Notes under the pieces: generated by a model
What the model saw: only the letters and a program-made list of their open reading frames with translations
Databases searched by the model: none
Told to the model about the DNA's origin: nothing
Assembly: GCF_000423125.1 (NCBI RefSeq)
Contig: NZ_AUHJ01000010.1
Span: forward strand, 1 to 64,000
DNA length: 64,000 bases
Source of the DNA: Haliea salexigens DSM 19537
GTDB lineage: Bacteria > Pseudomonadota > Gammaproteobacteria > Pseudomonadales > Halieaceae
Direction: 5' to 3'
In this document: positions 29,088-38,014 of the stretch, one piece after another
Layout of the letters: each line of letters opens with the position of its first letter
Position numbering within the stretch: the stretch's first letter is position 1
Translations under genes and position numbers: made by a program

Positions 29088-29540
29088 CTAGTTATTCACC
29101 TGTTCGGCCAGCCAGGTCTGCAGGATCAGTTCCGCCGCGTAACTGTCCACCGGTGCGGCGCGATAGTCTCCCCGGTGCCCCTGTTCGCGCTGTGCCGATT
29201 TGGCGGCATAGCTGGTCAGGCGCTCATCGCTCATCTCTACCGGCAGCCCCAGGCGCCCGTGCAGTCGGCGCGCGAATTTGCGTGCCCGCAGGGCCAGGGG
29301 GCTCACCGTACCGTCCATGTTCAGCGGATCTCCCACGACGATGAGCCCCGGCTGCCACTCCGCGACCAGCGCCGCGATTTGCGCCCAATCGGGAATGCCG
29401 TCGCGGGCCTGCAGCACGCACAACGGCTGGCTGGTGGCGAGCAGGGAATTACCCACCGCAACGCCGATCTGGCGCAGGCCGTAGTCAAAGGCAAGTACGG
29501 TGGCGGCGCCGGCGCGCGTGCCGCGCTGCTGCTCAGGCAT
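29088..29540 (-). CDS. ruvX: Putative pre-16S rRNA nuclease / Holliday junction resolvase-like RuvX
   Basis: The 150-residue YqgF-family protein has the RNase H-like fold: LAFDYGLRQIGVAVGN with the first catalytic Asp, VGDPLNMDGTVSPLALRARKFARRL, the catalytic Glu region VEMSDERLTSYAA, and a C-terminal Asp in PVDSYAAELIL. Members process the 5' end of pre-16S rRNA. The ATG lies inside the end of yqgE (8-base overlap), the usual yqgE-ruvX pair. pyrR-pyrB, which follow ruvX in Pseudomonas, are absent here. Confidence 0.95.
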   Translation of the reverse strand: MPEQQRGTRAGAATVLAFDYGLRQIGVAVGNSLLATSQPLCVLQARDGIPDWAQIAALVAEWQPGLIVVGDPLNMDGTVSPLALRARKFARRLHGRLGLPVEMSDERLTSYAAKSAQREQGHRGDYRAAPVDSYAAELILQTWLAEQVNN

Positions 29541-30117
29541 GGCCTGCCTGCGCGCTGATCAGATTCATATCTATGCCCAACGCACCGGCGGCCGCGGACA
29601 TCCGCCGATGCCAGGGTGTCGCGAACAGGATATCGCCGTTGGCGGGCGCGGTGAGCCAGCTGTTGTGCGACAGCTCTTCCTCCAGCTGGCCGGCTGACCA
29701 GCCGGCGTAGCCCAGGGCGATAAGGTAGTCCCTGGGGCCGCTGCCAGCCGCGATCGCCACCAGAATATCCCGCGAGGTGGTCAGGGTGATGTCCTCGGTC
29801 ACCGTGAGGCTGGCGTCCCAGTTCTGGCGGGCGCCGCGGTGCAATACAAAGCCATGATCCAGCTGCACCGGCCCGCCAGCCATCACCGGCTCATCGCTGA
29901 AGTCGCGACAGGCTTCAATTTTCAGGTGCTCGAAGATCTCGGCGACGTTGAGGTCCAGCGGCTGGTTGACCACCAACCCCATAGCGCCGCTTTCCCCGTG
30001 CTCGCAGAGGTAGGTCACACTGTGCGCAAACAGGCCTTCCTCGAGGCTGGGCATGGCCAGCAGGAAGTGGTCCCGCAGGCAGGCGCCGCTGTGGGTGATG
30101 GTGGTGGAAACAGGCAT
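29533..30117 (-). CDS. yqgE: UPF0301/AlgH family protein YqgE
   Basis: The 194-residue protein shows the YqgE/AlgH pattern: LRDHFLLAMPSLEEGLFAHSVTYLCEHGESGAMGLVVNQPL, then GGPVQLDHGFVLHR, DYLIALGYAGWSAGQLEEEL and NGDILFATPWHRRMSAAAGALGID. AlgH was named for an effect on alginate gene expression in Pseudomonas; the biochemical role is unknown. It overlaps ruvX and follows the TonB-like gene by 52 bases on the same strand. Confidence 0.94.
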   Translation of the reverse strand: MPVSTTITHSGACLRDHFLLAMPSLEEGLFAHSVTYLCEHGESGAMGLVVNQPLDLNVAEIFEHLKIEACRDFSDEPVMAGGPVQLDHGFVLHRGARQNWDASLTVTEDITLTTSRDILVAIAAGSGPRDYLIALGYAGWSAGQLEEELSHNSWLTAPANGDILFATPWHRRMSAAAGALGIDMNLISAQAGHA

Positions 30118-30169
30118 GGTTTCGGGTGCTGACCTCAGGGTGAATGGTGCCGGTTGTATTGCTGTGTGT

Positions 30170-31015
30170 TCACTCTGAGCTTAGCCGGTTTTCTTCAAAT
30201 TGCCACGTGCGCACGATTTCCAGCTTGTCGGTGGTGGCGCGCAGCGCGGCGGGAAAAGGGGCAAATGGCGCGGCCATGCGCACGATCTTCATCGCCGCCT
30301 CATCGAGTACGGCGTATCCCGAGGAGCTCAGGATGCGAAGGTCCTCCAGCTGCCCTTCGTAGTTGACCACCACCAGCAATTGCAGGCTGCCGTAGAGGCC
30401 GTAGCGTATCGATGCTTCCGGATAATACTGGTTGCCTACAGCCTCCACCCGCCGCCGCCAGTCGTGCAGGTAGGCGGCGTCCATGGCTTCCTGCGCCGAC
30501 ACCGCACTGAGGCGGCGCACGCGGGGTGCACTCGACAGCGTGGTCTGGTCCTCGTCGATATCCATGTCGGCCTGTTCGCTGACCAGCCGGGCGGTGAGGC
30601 CGACTGGCTGTGGCGCTGACATCGGAGCCGCCTCCCGCTGTTGTTCCCGCTCTGCTGCGGCCTGTTCGCGACTGCTGCGCGCGCTCAGGGCGCTGTCACT
30701 GGCACTCGCATCAGCCGCCTCGCTCGCTTCGCGGGCCTCGGCTTGCAGGGGCGCACCGGCGGAGCGTCCTCCGGTGCGGTCCTCGGCGGCTGAACTGCCG
30801 CTGCCCGCCTGGCTGAACTGGGCGAGGTGGGTGATCTCCTCCGGCGTCAACGCGGCGCGGTGCTGGGCGAGGGTAATCGCCAGCTGCGGGGGTTGGGGCG
30901 AGGGCGGCTCGAAACCGAATCCCAGGCCCAGCAGCAGAATGAGGTGCAGGGCACCGGCCAGAAACAAGGCGATGGTGAAGGTGTTGCTCGCAGCGGGAGC
31001 GGTGGTCGTGGACAC
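30170..31015 (-). CDS. TonB-like energy transducer (TonB3 type)
   Basis: The 281-residue protein has one N-terminal membrane helix (FTIALFLAGALHLILLLGLGF), a long Ala/Glu/Ser-rich periplasmic linker and a C-terminal TonB domain with YYPEASIRYGLYGSLQLLVVVNYEGQLEDLRILSSSGYAVLDEAA. TonB proteins transmit proton-motive force to outer-membrane receptors. The linker lacks the usual Pro-Glu/Pro-Lys repeats. Its place between gshB and yqgE matches Pseudomonas tonB3, which is needed for twitching motility, so a pilus role is as likely as nutrient uptake. No exbB or exbD is adjacent. It appears to start at GTG 31013-31015, 12 bases after gshB. Confidence 0.85.
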   Translation of the reverse strand: MSTTTAPAASNTFTIALFLAGALHLILLLGLGFGFEPPSPQPPQLAITLAQHRAALTPEEITHLAQFSQAGSGSSAAEDRTGGRSAGAPLQAEAREASEAADASASDSALSARSSREQAAAEREQQREAAPMSAPQPVGLTARLVSEQADMDIDEDQTTLSSAPRVRRLSAVSAQEAMDAAYLHDWRRRVEAVGNQYYPEASIRYGLYGSLQLLVVVNYEGQLEDLRILSSSGYAVLDEAAMKIVRMAAPFAPFPAALRATTDKLEIVRTWQFEENRLSSE

Positions 31016-31027
31016 GTGGTGCCGGCC

Positions 31028-31981
31028 CTAGCGGGCGGCCAGCTCCGCGGCAATACAGTCCATGAGCTGGCCGCCGATATCGACATCGTAGGCGCGCTCT
31101 ATTTCCTGGATGCCGGTGGGGCTGGTCACGTTGATTTCCGTGAGGTAGTCGCCAATGATGTCCAGGCCGACGAAATACAGGCCGCGCTCGCGCAGGCTGG
31201 GTCCGACCTGCTCGGCGATCCAGCGGTCCCGCGCTGACAACAGCTGCGGTCGCCCCGTGCCCCCCGCCGCAAGGTTGCCGCGGGTTTCCCCCAGTGAGGG
31301 AACCCGCGCCAGGCAGTAGGGTATGGGTTCGCCATTGATCATCAGGATGCGCTTGTCGCCCTCGGTGATTTCGGGAATGAAGCGCTGTGCCATGATGGTG
31401 CGCTTGCCGAAATGCGTCAGCGTTTCCAGAATCACGTTCAGGTTCGGGTCGCCCGGTTTCACCCGGAAGATGGACGCTCCCCCCATGCCATCCAGCGGTT
31501 TGAAAATCACGTCGCCGTGCTCGGTCTGGAACGCTTTCAGGCGCCGCGTATCACTGCTTACCAGCAGCGGCGGGCAGCACTGGGGGAACTGGGTGGCAAA
31601 CACCTTCTCGTTGCAGTCACGCAGGCTGTGGCAGCGGTTCACGATGAGGGTGCCCTCGCGCTCGGCGGCTTCGAGCATGTAGGTTGCGTACACATACTCG
31701 TTGTCGAAGGGCGGGTCCTTGCGCATGAGGATAGCGTCCAGCACGGTGAGGTCCTGCACCTGCGCGTTGCCCAGTGTGTACCAGCTTTCCGGGTCGTGGA
31801 ACACGGTCAGGTGGGACATGCTGGCGCGGGCCTTGCCCTGTTCGAGGAACAGGTCACCGGGCTCCATGTAGTAAAGCTGCCAGTCTCTGGCCTGGGCGGC
31901 CCAGAGCATGGCCATGGTGCTGTCCTTCTTGAACTGAATCCGGGAGATGGGATCCATTACAACGCCGATCTTGATGGTCAT
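31028..31981 (-). CDS. gshB: Glutathione synthetase
   Basis: The 317-residue ATP-grasp enzyme joins gamma-glutamylcysteine and glycine. The N-terminus MTIKIGVVMDPISRIQFKKD and the pattern DSTMAMLWAAQ, PEDLFLRKDPPFDNEY-like stretch (LMRKDPPFDNEYVYAT), FKPLDGMGGASIFRV, MAQRFIPEITEGDKRI and the metal-binding GLDIIGDYLTEINVTSPTGIQEI identify bacterial GshB. The frame is open upstream to 32197, but the ATG at 31979-31981 is the standard start. gshA is not in the window. It lies between rsmE and the TonB-like gene. Confidence 0.96.
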   Translation of the reverse strand: MTIKIGVVMDPISRIQFKKDSTMAMLWAAQARDWQLYYMEPGDLFLEQGKARASMSHLTVFHDPESWYTLGNAQVQDLTVLDAILMRKDPPFDNEYVYATYMLEAAEREGTLIVNRCHSLRDCNEKVFATQFPQCCPPLLVSSDTRRLKAFQTEHGDVIFKPLDGMGGASIFRVKPGDPNLNVILETLTHFGKRTIMAQRFIPEITEGDKRILMINGEPIPYCLARVPSLGETRGNLAAGGTGRPQLLSARDRWIAEQVGPSLRERGLYFVGLDIIGDYLTEINVTSPTGIQEIERAYDVDIGGQLMDCIAAELAAR

Positions 31982-32066
31982 CAGTGTTTTCCGCGATTGG
32001 GTGTTGCCGTAAAGTACGCAATGGGTGTGTTGTTCGCAAGCGCGAACCCCGCGCAACACGGTCCGC

Positions 32067-32804
32067 CTAGCGGGGCAGGCACATATCGCCCCAGTGCGCT
32101 TGCAGTATGGCCAGTGCGGCCAGAGGTGCGGTCTCCGTGCGCAGTACCCGGGGCCCCAGAGCGAGTGGCAGGAAACCGGCGGCCATTGCCGTGGCAATTT
32201 CCGCTTCGCTCAGGCCACCCTCAGGCCCGACCAGCAGGCTGAGCGACGTTGGCGAGCTCGCCGTGGCGGGCAGGGGCGAAGCGCGGTGATGCAACACCAG
32301 GCGCTGTGCATCTTCGCAGTCGCCGGTCCAGCCCGGTACCGTGCCCGGCGCATGCACCTGCGGCAGGCAGCTGCGGCCCGACTGTTCGCAGGCGCTGATG
32401 GCAACCTGCTGCCAGTGTTGCAGCTTGCGGGCCTCCCGTTCGCCGCGCAGGCGCACTTCGGTGCGCTCGGTATAGAGCGGCGTAATCTCTGCTACCCCGA
32501 GTTCAGTGGCCTTCTGCACCACCCAGTCCATGCGCTCGCCGCGCGATACGCCAATGCCCAGGTGAATGCGCAGCGGTGACTCCACCAACCCCGGCTGACC
32601 CTGCTCCAGGGTGACGGTGACCGCGCGTTTGTCGGCGCTGACGATGGTTGCCGGGAAATCCACACCGCTGCCGTCAAACAGGCAGAGCGCATCTCCCGGG
32701 CCCATGCGCAGCACCCTGGCCAGATGCTGACTGGGGCCGGGCTCAAGCACCAGCGTGGCGTCACCGGTCAGTGTCTGCGCCGTGAAAATGCGAGGAATCC
32801 GCAC
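32067..32804 (-). CDS. rsmE: 16S rRNA (uracil(1498)-N(3))-methyltransferase
   Basis: The 245-residue SPOUT-class enzyme methylates U1498 of 16S rRNA. The N-terminal PUA-like part includes HLARVLRMGPGDALCLFDGSG. The SPOUT domain has GVSRGERMDWVVQKATELGVAEITPLYTERT, SACEQSGR, LLVGPEGGLSEAEI and the knotted LGPRVLRTETAPLAALA. Translation starts at GTG 32802-32804 (VRIPRIF), ten bases after metF, so the two are probably cotranscribed. Confidence 0.95.
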   Translation of the reverse strand: MRIPRIFTAQTLTGDATLVLEPGPSQHLARVLRMGPGDALCLFDGSGVDFPATIVSADKRAVTVTLEQGQPGLVESPLRIHLGIGVSRGERMDWVVQKATELGVAEITPLYTERTEVRLRGEREARKLQHWQQVAISACEQSGRSCLPQVHAPGTVPGWTGDCEDAQRLVLHHRASPLPATASSPTSLSLLVGPEGGLSEAEIATAMAAGFLPLALGPRVLRTETAPLAALAILQAHWGDMCLPR

Positions 32805-32814
32805 TACCTCGACC

Positions 32815-33642
32815 CTACAGCCCCAGGTTGTTGCGAATTTGCCGCGTGGGCTCCACCTGGTTCATGGTGTAGAAATGCAGGCCCGGAGCGCCATTCTCCA
32901 GCAGGGTCTGGCAGAGCTGGGTGACTACCTCGACGCCGAACTGACGGATGCTCTCCTGATCGTTGCCATAGCCCTCGATGCGCTGGCAGATCCAGCGCGG
33001 GATTTCGGCGCCGCAGTTGCGCGAAAAGCGCGCCAGGTTGGCGAAGTTGGTGATGGGCATAATGCCGGCCACGATGGGCTTGTCGATACCGATCGCCGCG
33101 CATTGGTCGAGAAAATAGAAATAGGATTCCACATTGTAGAAGTACTGGGTAATGGCGCTGTTGGCACCGGCATCCAGTTTTTCCTTCAGGAACCGCAGAT
33201 CGCTGTTGTAGCTCTCCGCCTGCGGGTGAATCTCAGGGTAGGCCGCCACTTCGATATGGAAGTAGTCGCCACTGTGTTCGCGGATGAATGATACCAGCTG
33301 ACTGGCGTACACCAGCTGGCTGGCACCTCCCATACCCGAGGGCATGTCTCCGCGCAGGGCGACAAGCCGGCGCACTCCCAGTTCACGGTAACGCTTCAGC
33401 AGGTCGCGGATGGTGTCTTCGCCGTCACCGCCGAAGCTCAGGTGCGGGGCGACATCAATGCCCTGCTCGCACAGAGCCGAGACCACACCGAAGGTGCTGT
33501 CACGCGTGGATCCGCCGGCACCATAGGTCACCGAGAAGAAGCTGGGGTCCAGCGCCTGCAGAGCGGGTGTCGTCCGCTCCAGCAGGGCTGTTTTGCCATC
33601 CGCCGTCTTGGGCGGAAAATATTCAAAGCTGATTGTGGGCAT
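32815..33642 (-). CDS. metF: Methylenetetrahydrofolate reductase
   Basis: The 275-residue flavoenzyme makes 5-methyl-THF, the methyl donor for methionine regeneration. SFEYFPPKT at the start, SVTYGAGGSTRD, PHLSFGGD, LVALRGDMPSG, QLVYASQLVSFIREHSGDYFHIEVAAYPEIHPQ, FLKEKLDAGANSAITQYFYN and IPRWICQR are the MetF landmarks. It sits eight bases downstream of ahcY, closing the SAM cycle in one cluster: metK makes SAM, ahcY clears SAH, metF supplies the methyl group. The homocysteine methyltransferase itself (metH or metE) is not in the window. Confidence 0.96.
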   Translation of the reverse strand: MPTISFEYFPPKTADGKTALLERTTPALQALDPSFFSVTYGAGGSTRDSTFGVVSALCEQGIDVAPHLSFGGDGEDTIRDLLKRYRELGVRRLVALRGDMPSGMGGASQLVYASQLVSFIREHSGDYFHIEVAAYPEIHPQAESYNSDLRFLKEKLDAGANSAITQYFYNVESYFYFLDQCAAIGIDKPIVAGIMPITNFANLARFSRNCGAEIPRWICQRIEGYGNDQESIRQFGVEVVTQLCQTLLENGAPGLHFYTMNQVEPTRQIRNNLGL

Positions 33643-33649
33643 GCTGCGC

Positions 33650-35041
<1,392 letters not shown>

Positions 35042-35078
35042 AGTCTTGTCCTTCCTGCTGGTTGTTTCGATTACTACT

Positions 35079-35120
35079 GTTTGTGTTTGTGTTTGTGTTT
35101 GTGTTTCGTGTTTCGTGTTT
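35079..35120. repeat. Simple repeat: four GTTTGT units plus two GTTTCGT units
   Basis: Four perfect GTTTGT units (35079-35102) are followed by two GTTTCGT units and a GTTTC. Read on the ahcY strand this is an ACAAAC-type, unstructured leader segment starting 38 bases before the ahcY ATG. The copy number is of the kind that can vary by slippage. Confidence 0.9.
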
Positions 35121-35143
35121 CCGGGTTGGGCGCGCTGTAGTGC

Positions 35144-35343
35144 GGCCCCGCTTGCCCTCCGCCGCGGGCGACCGGGACGGGCGGCCTGCGGCTGCCCTCA
35201 CTGCGGAGCCTGCTCCGGGCCCCGCCCCGACGCGCTTCCTGCGCGGCGAGGCTTTCCGGCACATCCCTGTGCCTCCAGGCCCTGCGCAGGCGCCTTCGTT
35301 CGGCGCCCTTCACGGTCACCCGCGGCGGAGGGCAAGCGGGGCC
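35144..35343. repeat. 200-base element bounded by 25-bp perfect inverted repeats
   Basis: The arm at 35144-35168 (begins GGCCCCGCTTGCCCTCC, ends GCCGCGGG) recurs exactly as its reverse complement at 35319-35343. The 150-base interior holds further hairpins, including CGGAGC/GCTCCG, GGCGCC/GGCGCC and GGCACA-TCCC-TGTGCC (35258-35273). On the minus strand the last one reads GGCACAGGGATGTGCC followed by GGAAAGCCTC, similar to the core of the nested palindromes at 35.5 and 44.5 kb. Confidence 0.85.
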
Positions 35344-35450
35344 TCGCATTCCTGCCACATCAAGGATCTGGCTGGACTAATTGCTCGATGTATCGCCCGA
35401 TCGCGCGGACCGGTGCTGCCCGGGACAAGCATGTCCAATGTGGCACCCAA

Positions 35451-35577
35451 GTGAGGCGCGGCGGGCTCGTCAGGGGTTTGCGGGACTGTCTGAAACATGG
35501 ATGTTTCAGACAAGCCTACAGGGACGTATTCACGGCGTGTCCCGCAAACCCTGACGAGCCTGCCGTGCCGGCCTCAC
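35451..35577 (+). repeat. Nested palindrome, copy A
   Basis: The outer arms GTGAGGC/GCCTCAC bracket a 22-23-bp inverted repeat (35464-35486 and 35539-35560, one bulged base). Between these lies a core of 52 bases with its own perfect 11-bp stem GTCTGAAACAT/ATGTTTCAGAC. The 49 bases at 35491-35539 match copy C (44537-44585) at 43 positions without a gap, whereas the arms of the two copies are unrelated. Confidence 0.92.
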
Positions 35578-35653
35578 AGAGTGCCCACCAAAGCAGGCCT
35601 GTGAGCCCATCCGAACCGTCCTCACAGAGTCCCTACCAAAGCAGGCCTGTGAG
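35573..35653. repeat. Two 33-bp direct repeats, 48 bases apart
   Basis: Copies at 35573-35605 and 35621-35653 begin CTCACAGAGT, contain ACCAAAGCAGG and end CCTGTGAG, differing at two positions. Each unit has complementary ends, CTCACAG and CTGTGAG, so each can fold on itself. They lie between the outer end of nested palindrome A and the metK stop codon. Confidence 0.9.
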
Positions 35654-35663
35654 ATCGCCCGCA

Positions 35664-36818
35664 TCACATCGCCCCGCGCAATACATCCGCCTTGTCCGTC
35701 AGTTCCCAGGTAAAATCCTCGTCCTCCCGGCCAAAATGTCCATACGCTGCAGTTTTACGATAAATAGGCCGCTTCAGATTGAGCATGTCGACGATGCCCT
35801 TCGGGCGCAGGTCGAAATGCTCACGCACCAGCTTCACGATGCTGGCATCGGACAGCTTGCCGGTGCCGAACGTGTTGATTGAGATTGACGTAGGCTCAGC
35901 CACCCCGATCGCGTAGGACACTTGAATCTCACAGCGGTCTGCAAGCCCTGCCGCAACAATGTTCTTGGCCACATAGCGCCCGGCGTAGGCGGCGGAGCGG
36001 TCAACCTTCGAGGGGTCCTTGCCGGAAAACGCGCCGCCACCGTGGCGCGCCATGCCGCCGTAAGTGTCGACAATGATCTTGCGACCGGTGAGGCCGCAGT
36101 CGCCCACGGGGCCGCCGATGATGAACACGCCGGTGGGGTTGATGTGGTAGCGCGTGTCGGCGCTCAGCCACTCGGCGGGGAGCACTTCCTTGATAATGAG
36201 GTCCATCACCGCCTGGTGGATGTCGGCCTGGCTGATGCTCTCATCGTGCTGCGTCGACAGTACCACCGCATCAATACCCACCGGCTTGCCATTCTCGTAG
36301 CGCAGGGTCACCTGGCTTTTGGCATCGGGGCGCAGCCAGGGCAGCGTGCCGTGCTTGCGCAGCTCCGCCTGCCGCTCTACCAGACGGTGGGCGTAGAAGA
36401 TGGGCGCGGGCATGAGAGTTTCGGTTTCATTGGTGGCGTAGCCGAACATCAGGCCCTGGTCGCCGGCACCCTGTTCCTTGTCGTCGCCGGCATCGACGCC
36501 CTGGGCGATGTCCGGGCTCTGCTTGCCAATGGCATTGAGAACAGCACAGGACGCGCCATCGAAGCCGACTTTCGAGCTGTTGTAGCCGATGTCCAGCACC
36601 ACGTTGCGCACCACGTCCTCGAGGTCGACGTAGGTTTTGGTGGTCACCTCGCCGGCAATCACCACCATGCCGGTCTTGACCAGGGTCTCCACCGCAACGC
36701 GCGCATCGGGGTCGTCGACAAGGATCTTGTCGAGGATGGCGTCGGAGATCTGGTCGGCCATTTTGTCGGGGTGCCCTTCGGACACTGATTCGGAGGTGAA
36801 AGTCGCGTACTCGCTCAT
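35664..36818 (-). CDS. metK: S-adenosylmethionine synthetase
   Basis: The 384-residue enzyme makes SAM from methionine and ATP. The N-terminus ([20 protein letters not shown]), the P-loop-like [15 protein letters not shown] and the [20 protein letters not shown] stretch are intact, and length equals E. coli MetK. The frame continues upstream, but the ATG at 36816-36818 overlaps the stop of the upstream ArsR-type regulator by three to four bases, so the regulator and metK are cotranscribed. ahcY and metF lie downstream on the same strand beyond a 622-base structured gap. Confidence 0.97.
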   Translation of the reverse strand: MSEYATFTSESVSEGHPDKMADQISDAILDKILVDDPDARVAVETLVKTGMVVIAGEVTTKTYVDLEDVVRNVVLDIGYNSSKVGFDGASCAVLNAIGKQSPDIAQGVDAGDDKEQGAGDQGLMFGYATNETETLMPAPIFYAHRLVERQAELRKHGTLPWLRPDAKSQVTLRYENGKPVGIDAVVLSTQHDESISQADIHQAVMDLIIKEVLPAEWLSADTRYHINPTGVFIIGGPVGDCGLTGRKIIVDTYGGMARHGGGAFSGKDPSKVDRSAAYAGRYVAKNIVAAGLADRCEIQVSYAIGVAEPTSISINTFGTGKLSDASIVKLVREHFDLRPKGIVDMLNLKRPIYRKTAAYGHFGREDEDFTWELTDKADVLRGAM

Positions 36819-37831
36819 ACCGTGTTTCCTGTTGCTGTGTGTGGGCGGCCGAAGAGGCGCACCTGTATCTGAAATCCGTTGCGCTGTGCCAGGTAGACGC
36901 TGGCGATGTCGGTCAGTCCGGCATCGCTGGCCCAGGCCGCGAGGTCCTCGGGGGCAAAGCCCAGCCAGAGGTCCCCGCAGTTCTCCCGCGCCCAGGCCTG
37001 GTCGTGGCGGCACAGGTCGGTCACCAGTACCACGCCGCCGGGTGCCAGGCAGGCGGCAACGTCGTGCAGTATCTGCTGCGGCTGAGGCGTGTGGTGCAGC
37101 ACCATATTGATGACCACGCAATCTGCCTGCAGGCTCACCAGACGCTCGTGTCCGGTGTCGCCGTGCACGAATTCAATGTTGTCGAGTGCGTCGGTGGTGC
37201 TGCGTGCCCGTTCGAGCATGGCCGCGGTGTTGTCCAGCGCGACCACGTGCCGGAAACGGGGGCCCAGGGTGAGCAGGAAGCTGCCGTCACCCGGGCCCAC
37301 TTCCAGTGCGGTGTCGAAGCGGCTGAGCGGGGCGTCCCGCAAGACCTGGGCTACGGTGTCCGCGTACTGTTCGTAGCTGGCGATCAGGTCTTGCTGCTGG
37401 CGGAATTTGTGCGCGTTGTCGGTGAAGAAATGGCGTGAATTGGCCTCGCGCTGGCGTTGTACCTGTTGCAGGCGCTGTTCCAGCAGTTCGGGCAGGGGCA
37501 CGGCATCCAGCGCATCGAAAATCTGTTGCTGCAGGGCATCCAGGCCAGGCTGTTGGCCAAGCTCGCTGCGGCGGTAGAAGATGGAGTTGCCCTCGCGCCG
37601 GGAGGCGACCAGACCCATGCCAGCAAGCACCTTGAGGTGGTGGCTCAGCGCAGGCTGACGGGTTGCAAACAGGGCGCACAACTCGGACACACCAAAGGAG
37701 TCGTTGCGCAGCACGCGCAGGATCTGCAGGCGCAGCGGGTCTGCACTGGCCTTGCACAGGTTGGCCAGGGATTCGATGCGCGCTTCGGGACGGGTGTCCA
37801 GCGCGTCGGGCTGTCGGGTCGCGGTGAGCAT
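36815..37831 (-). CDS. ArsR-family regulator fused to a methyltransferase domain (SahR type)
   Basis: This 338-residue protein joins an ArsR winged helix (about residues 18-95; recognition helix in [19 protein letters not shown]) to a class I methyltransferase fold (from about 130; SAM/SAH motif [10 protein letters not shown] at 177-186). Proteins of this build next to metK and tkt are conserved in Pseudomonas. As I recall, SahR regulators of the SAM cycle sense S-adenosylhomocysteine through such a domain, which fits the genes here. A 24-base palindrome lies 28 bases upstream and is the likely operator. There is no Cys-rich metal site of the arsenic-sensing kind. The ATG at 37831 is preferred; an ATG at 37858 would nearly touch the palindrome. 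It overlaps metK downstream. Confidence 0.85.
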   Translation of the reverse strand: MLTATRQPDALDTRPEARIESLANLCKASADPLRLQILRVLRNDSFGVSELCALFATRQPALSHHLKVLAGMGLVASRREGNSIFYRRSELGQQPGLDALQQQIFDALDAVPLPELLEQRLQQVQRQREANSRHFFTDNAHKFRQQQDLIASYEQYADTVAQVLRDAPLSRFDTALEVGPGDGSFLLTLGPRFRHVVALDNTAAMLERARSTTDALDNIEFVHGDTGHERLVSLQADCVVINMVLHHTPQPQQILHDVAACLAPGGVVLVTDLCRHDQAWARENCGDLWLGFAPEDLAAWASDAGLTDIASVYLAQRNGFQIQVRLFGRPHTATGNTV

Positions 37832-37859
37832 GGCGGCGGAGTGTAGCAGGCAATGCAAC

Positions 37860-37883
37860 CTATATCAAAATAATTTGATATAG
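37860..37883. promoter_or_regulatory. 24-bp palindromic operator between the ArsR-type regulator and tkt
   Basis: CTATATCAAA, four bases, then TTTGATATAG: a perfect 10-bp inverted repeat, very AT-rich in a GC-rich region. It lies in the 180-base divergent interval between the regulator (minus) and tkt (plus). ArsR-family proteins bind such AT-rich palindromes, so autoregulation and possible control of tkt are likely. Binding itself is inferred. Confidence 0.82.
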
Positions 37884-38014
37884 ATGCGCGATGTGTCGCG
37901 GCGGGCAGAATAAGCGCGCAATAGTTGGGTGATTTGTTTGCCGTGGGCCGCCGCTTACGCGAAAATAACGCCCCCTTGTTTACCGGCCTCAGCGCCCAGC
38001 CACGGAGCACGCCA

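Larger units (their letters stand above)
35042..35663. other. 622-base structured non-coding region between metK and ahcY
   Basis: No credible protein is encoded here. From ahcY outward the region contains the GTTTGT repeat, a GC-rich 200-base element bounded by 25-bp perfect inverted repeats, a small nested hairpin at 35412-35447 (GGTGC/GCACC enclosing GGACA/TGTCC), a nested palindrome of the family also present at 44.3-44.6 kb, and two 33-bp direct repeats just beyond the metK stop. Confidence 0.85.

Noticed and set aside
35144-35343. S-adenosylhomocysteine riboswitch upstream of ahcY
   Set aside because: The position is right and the RNA would be structured, but I could not find the conserved riboswitch sequence by eye, so I report only a structured element.
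35573-35653. Two 33-bp repeats as a CRISPR array
   Set aside because: There are only two units with a 15-base gap between them, no third repeat, and no cas genes nearby.
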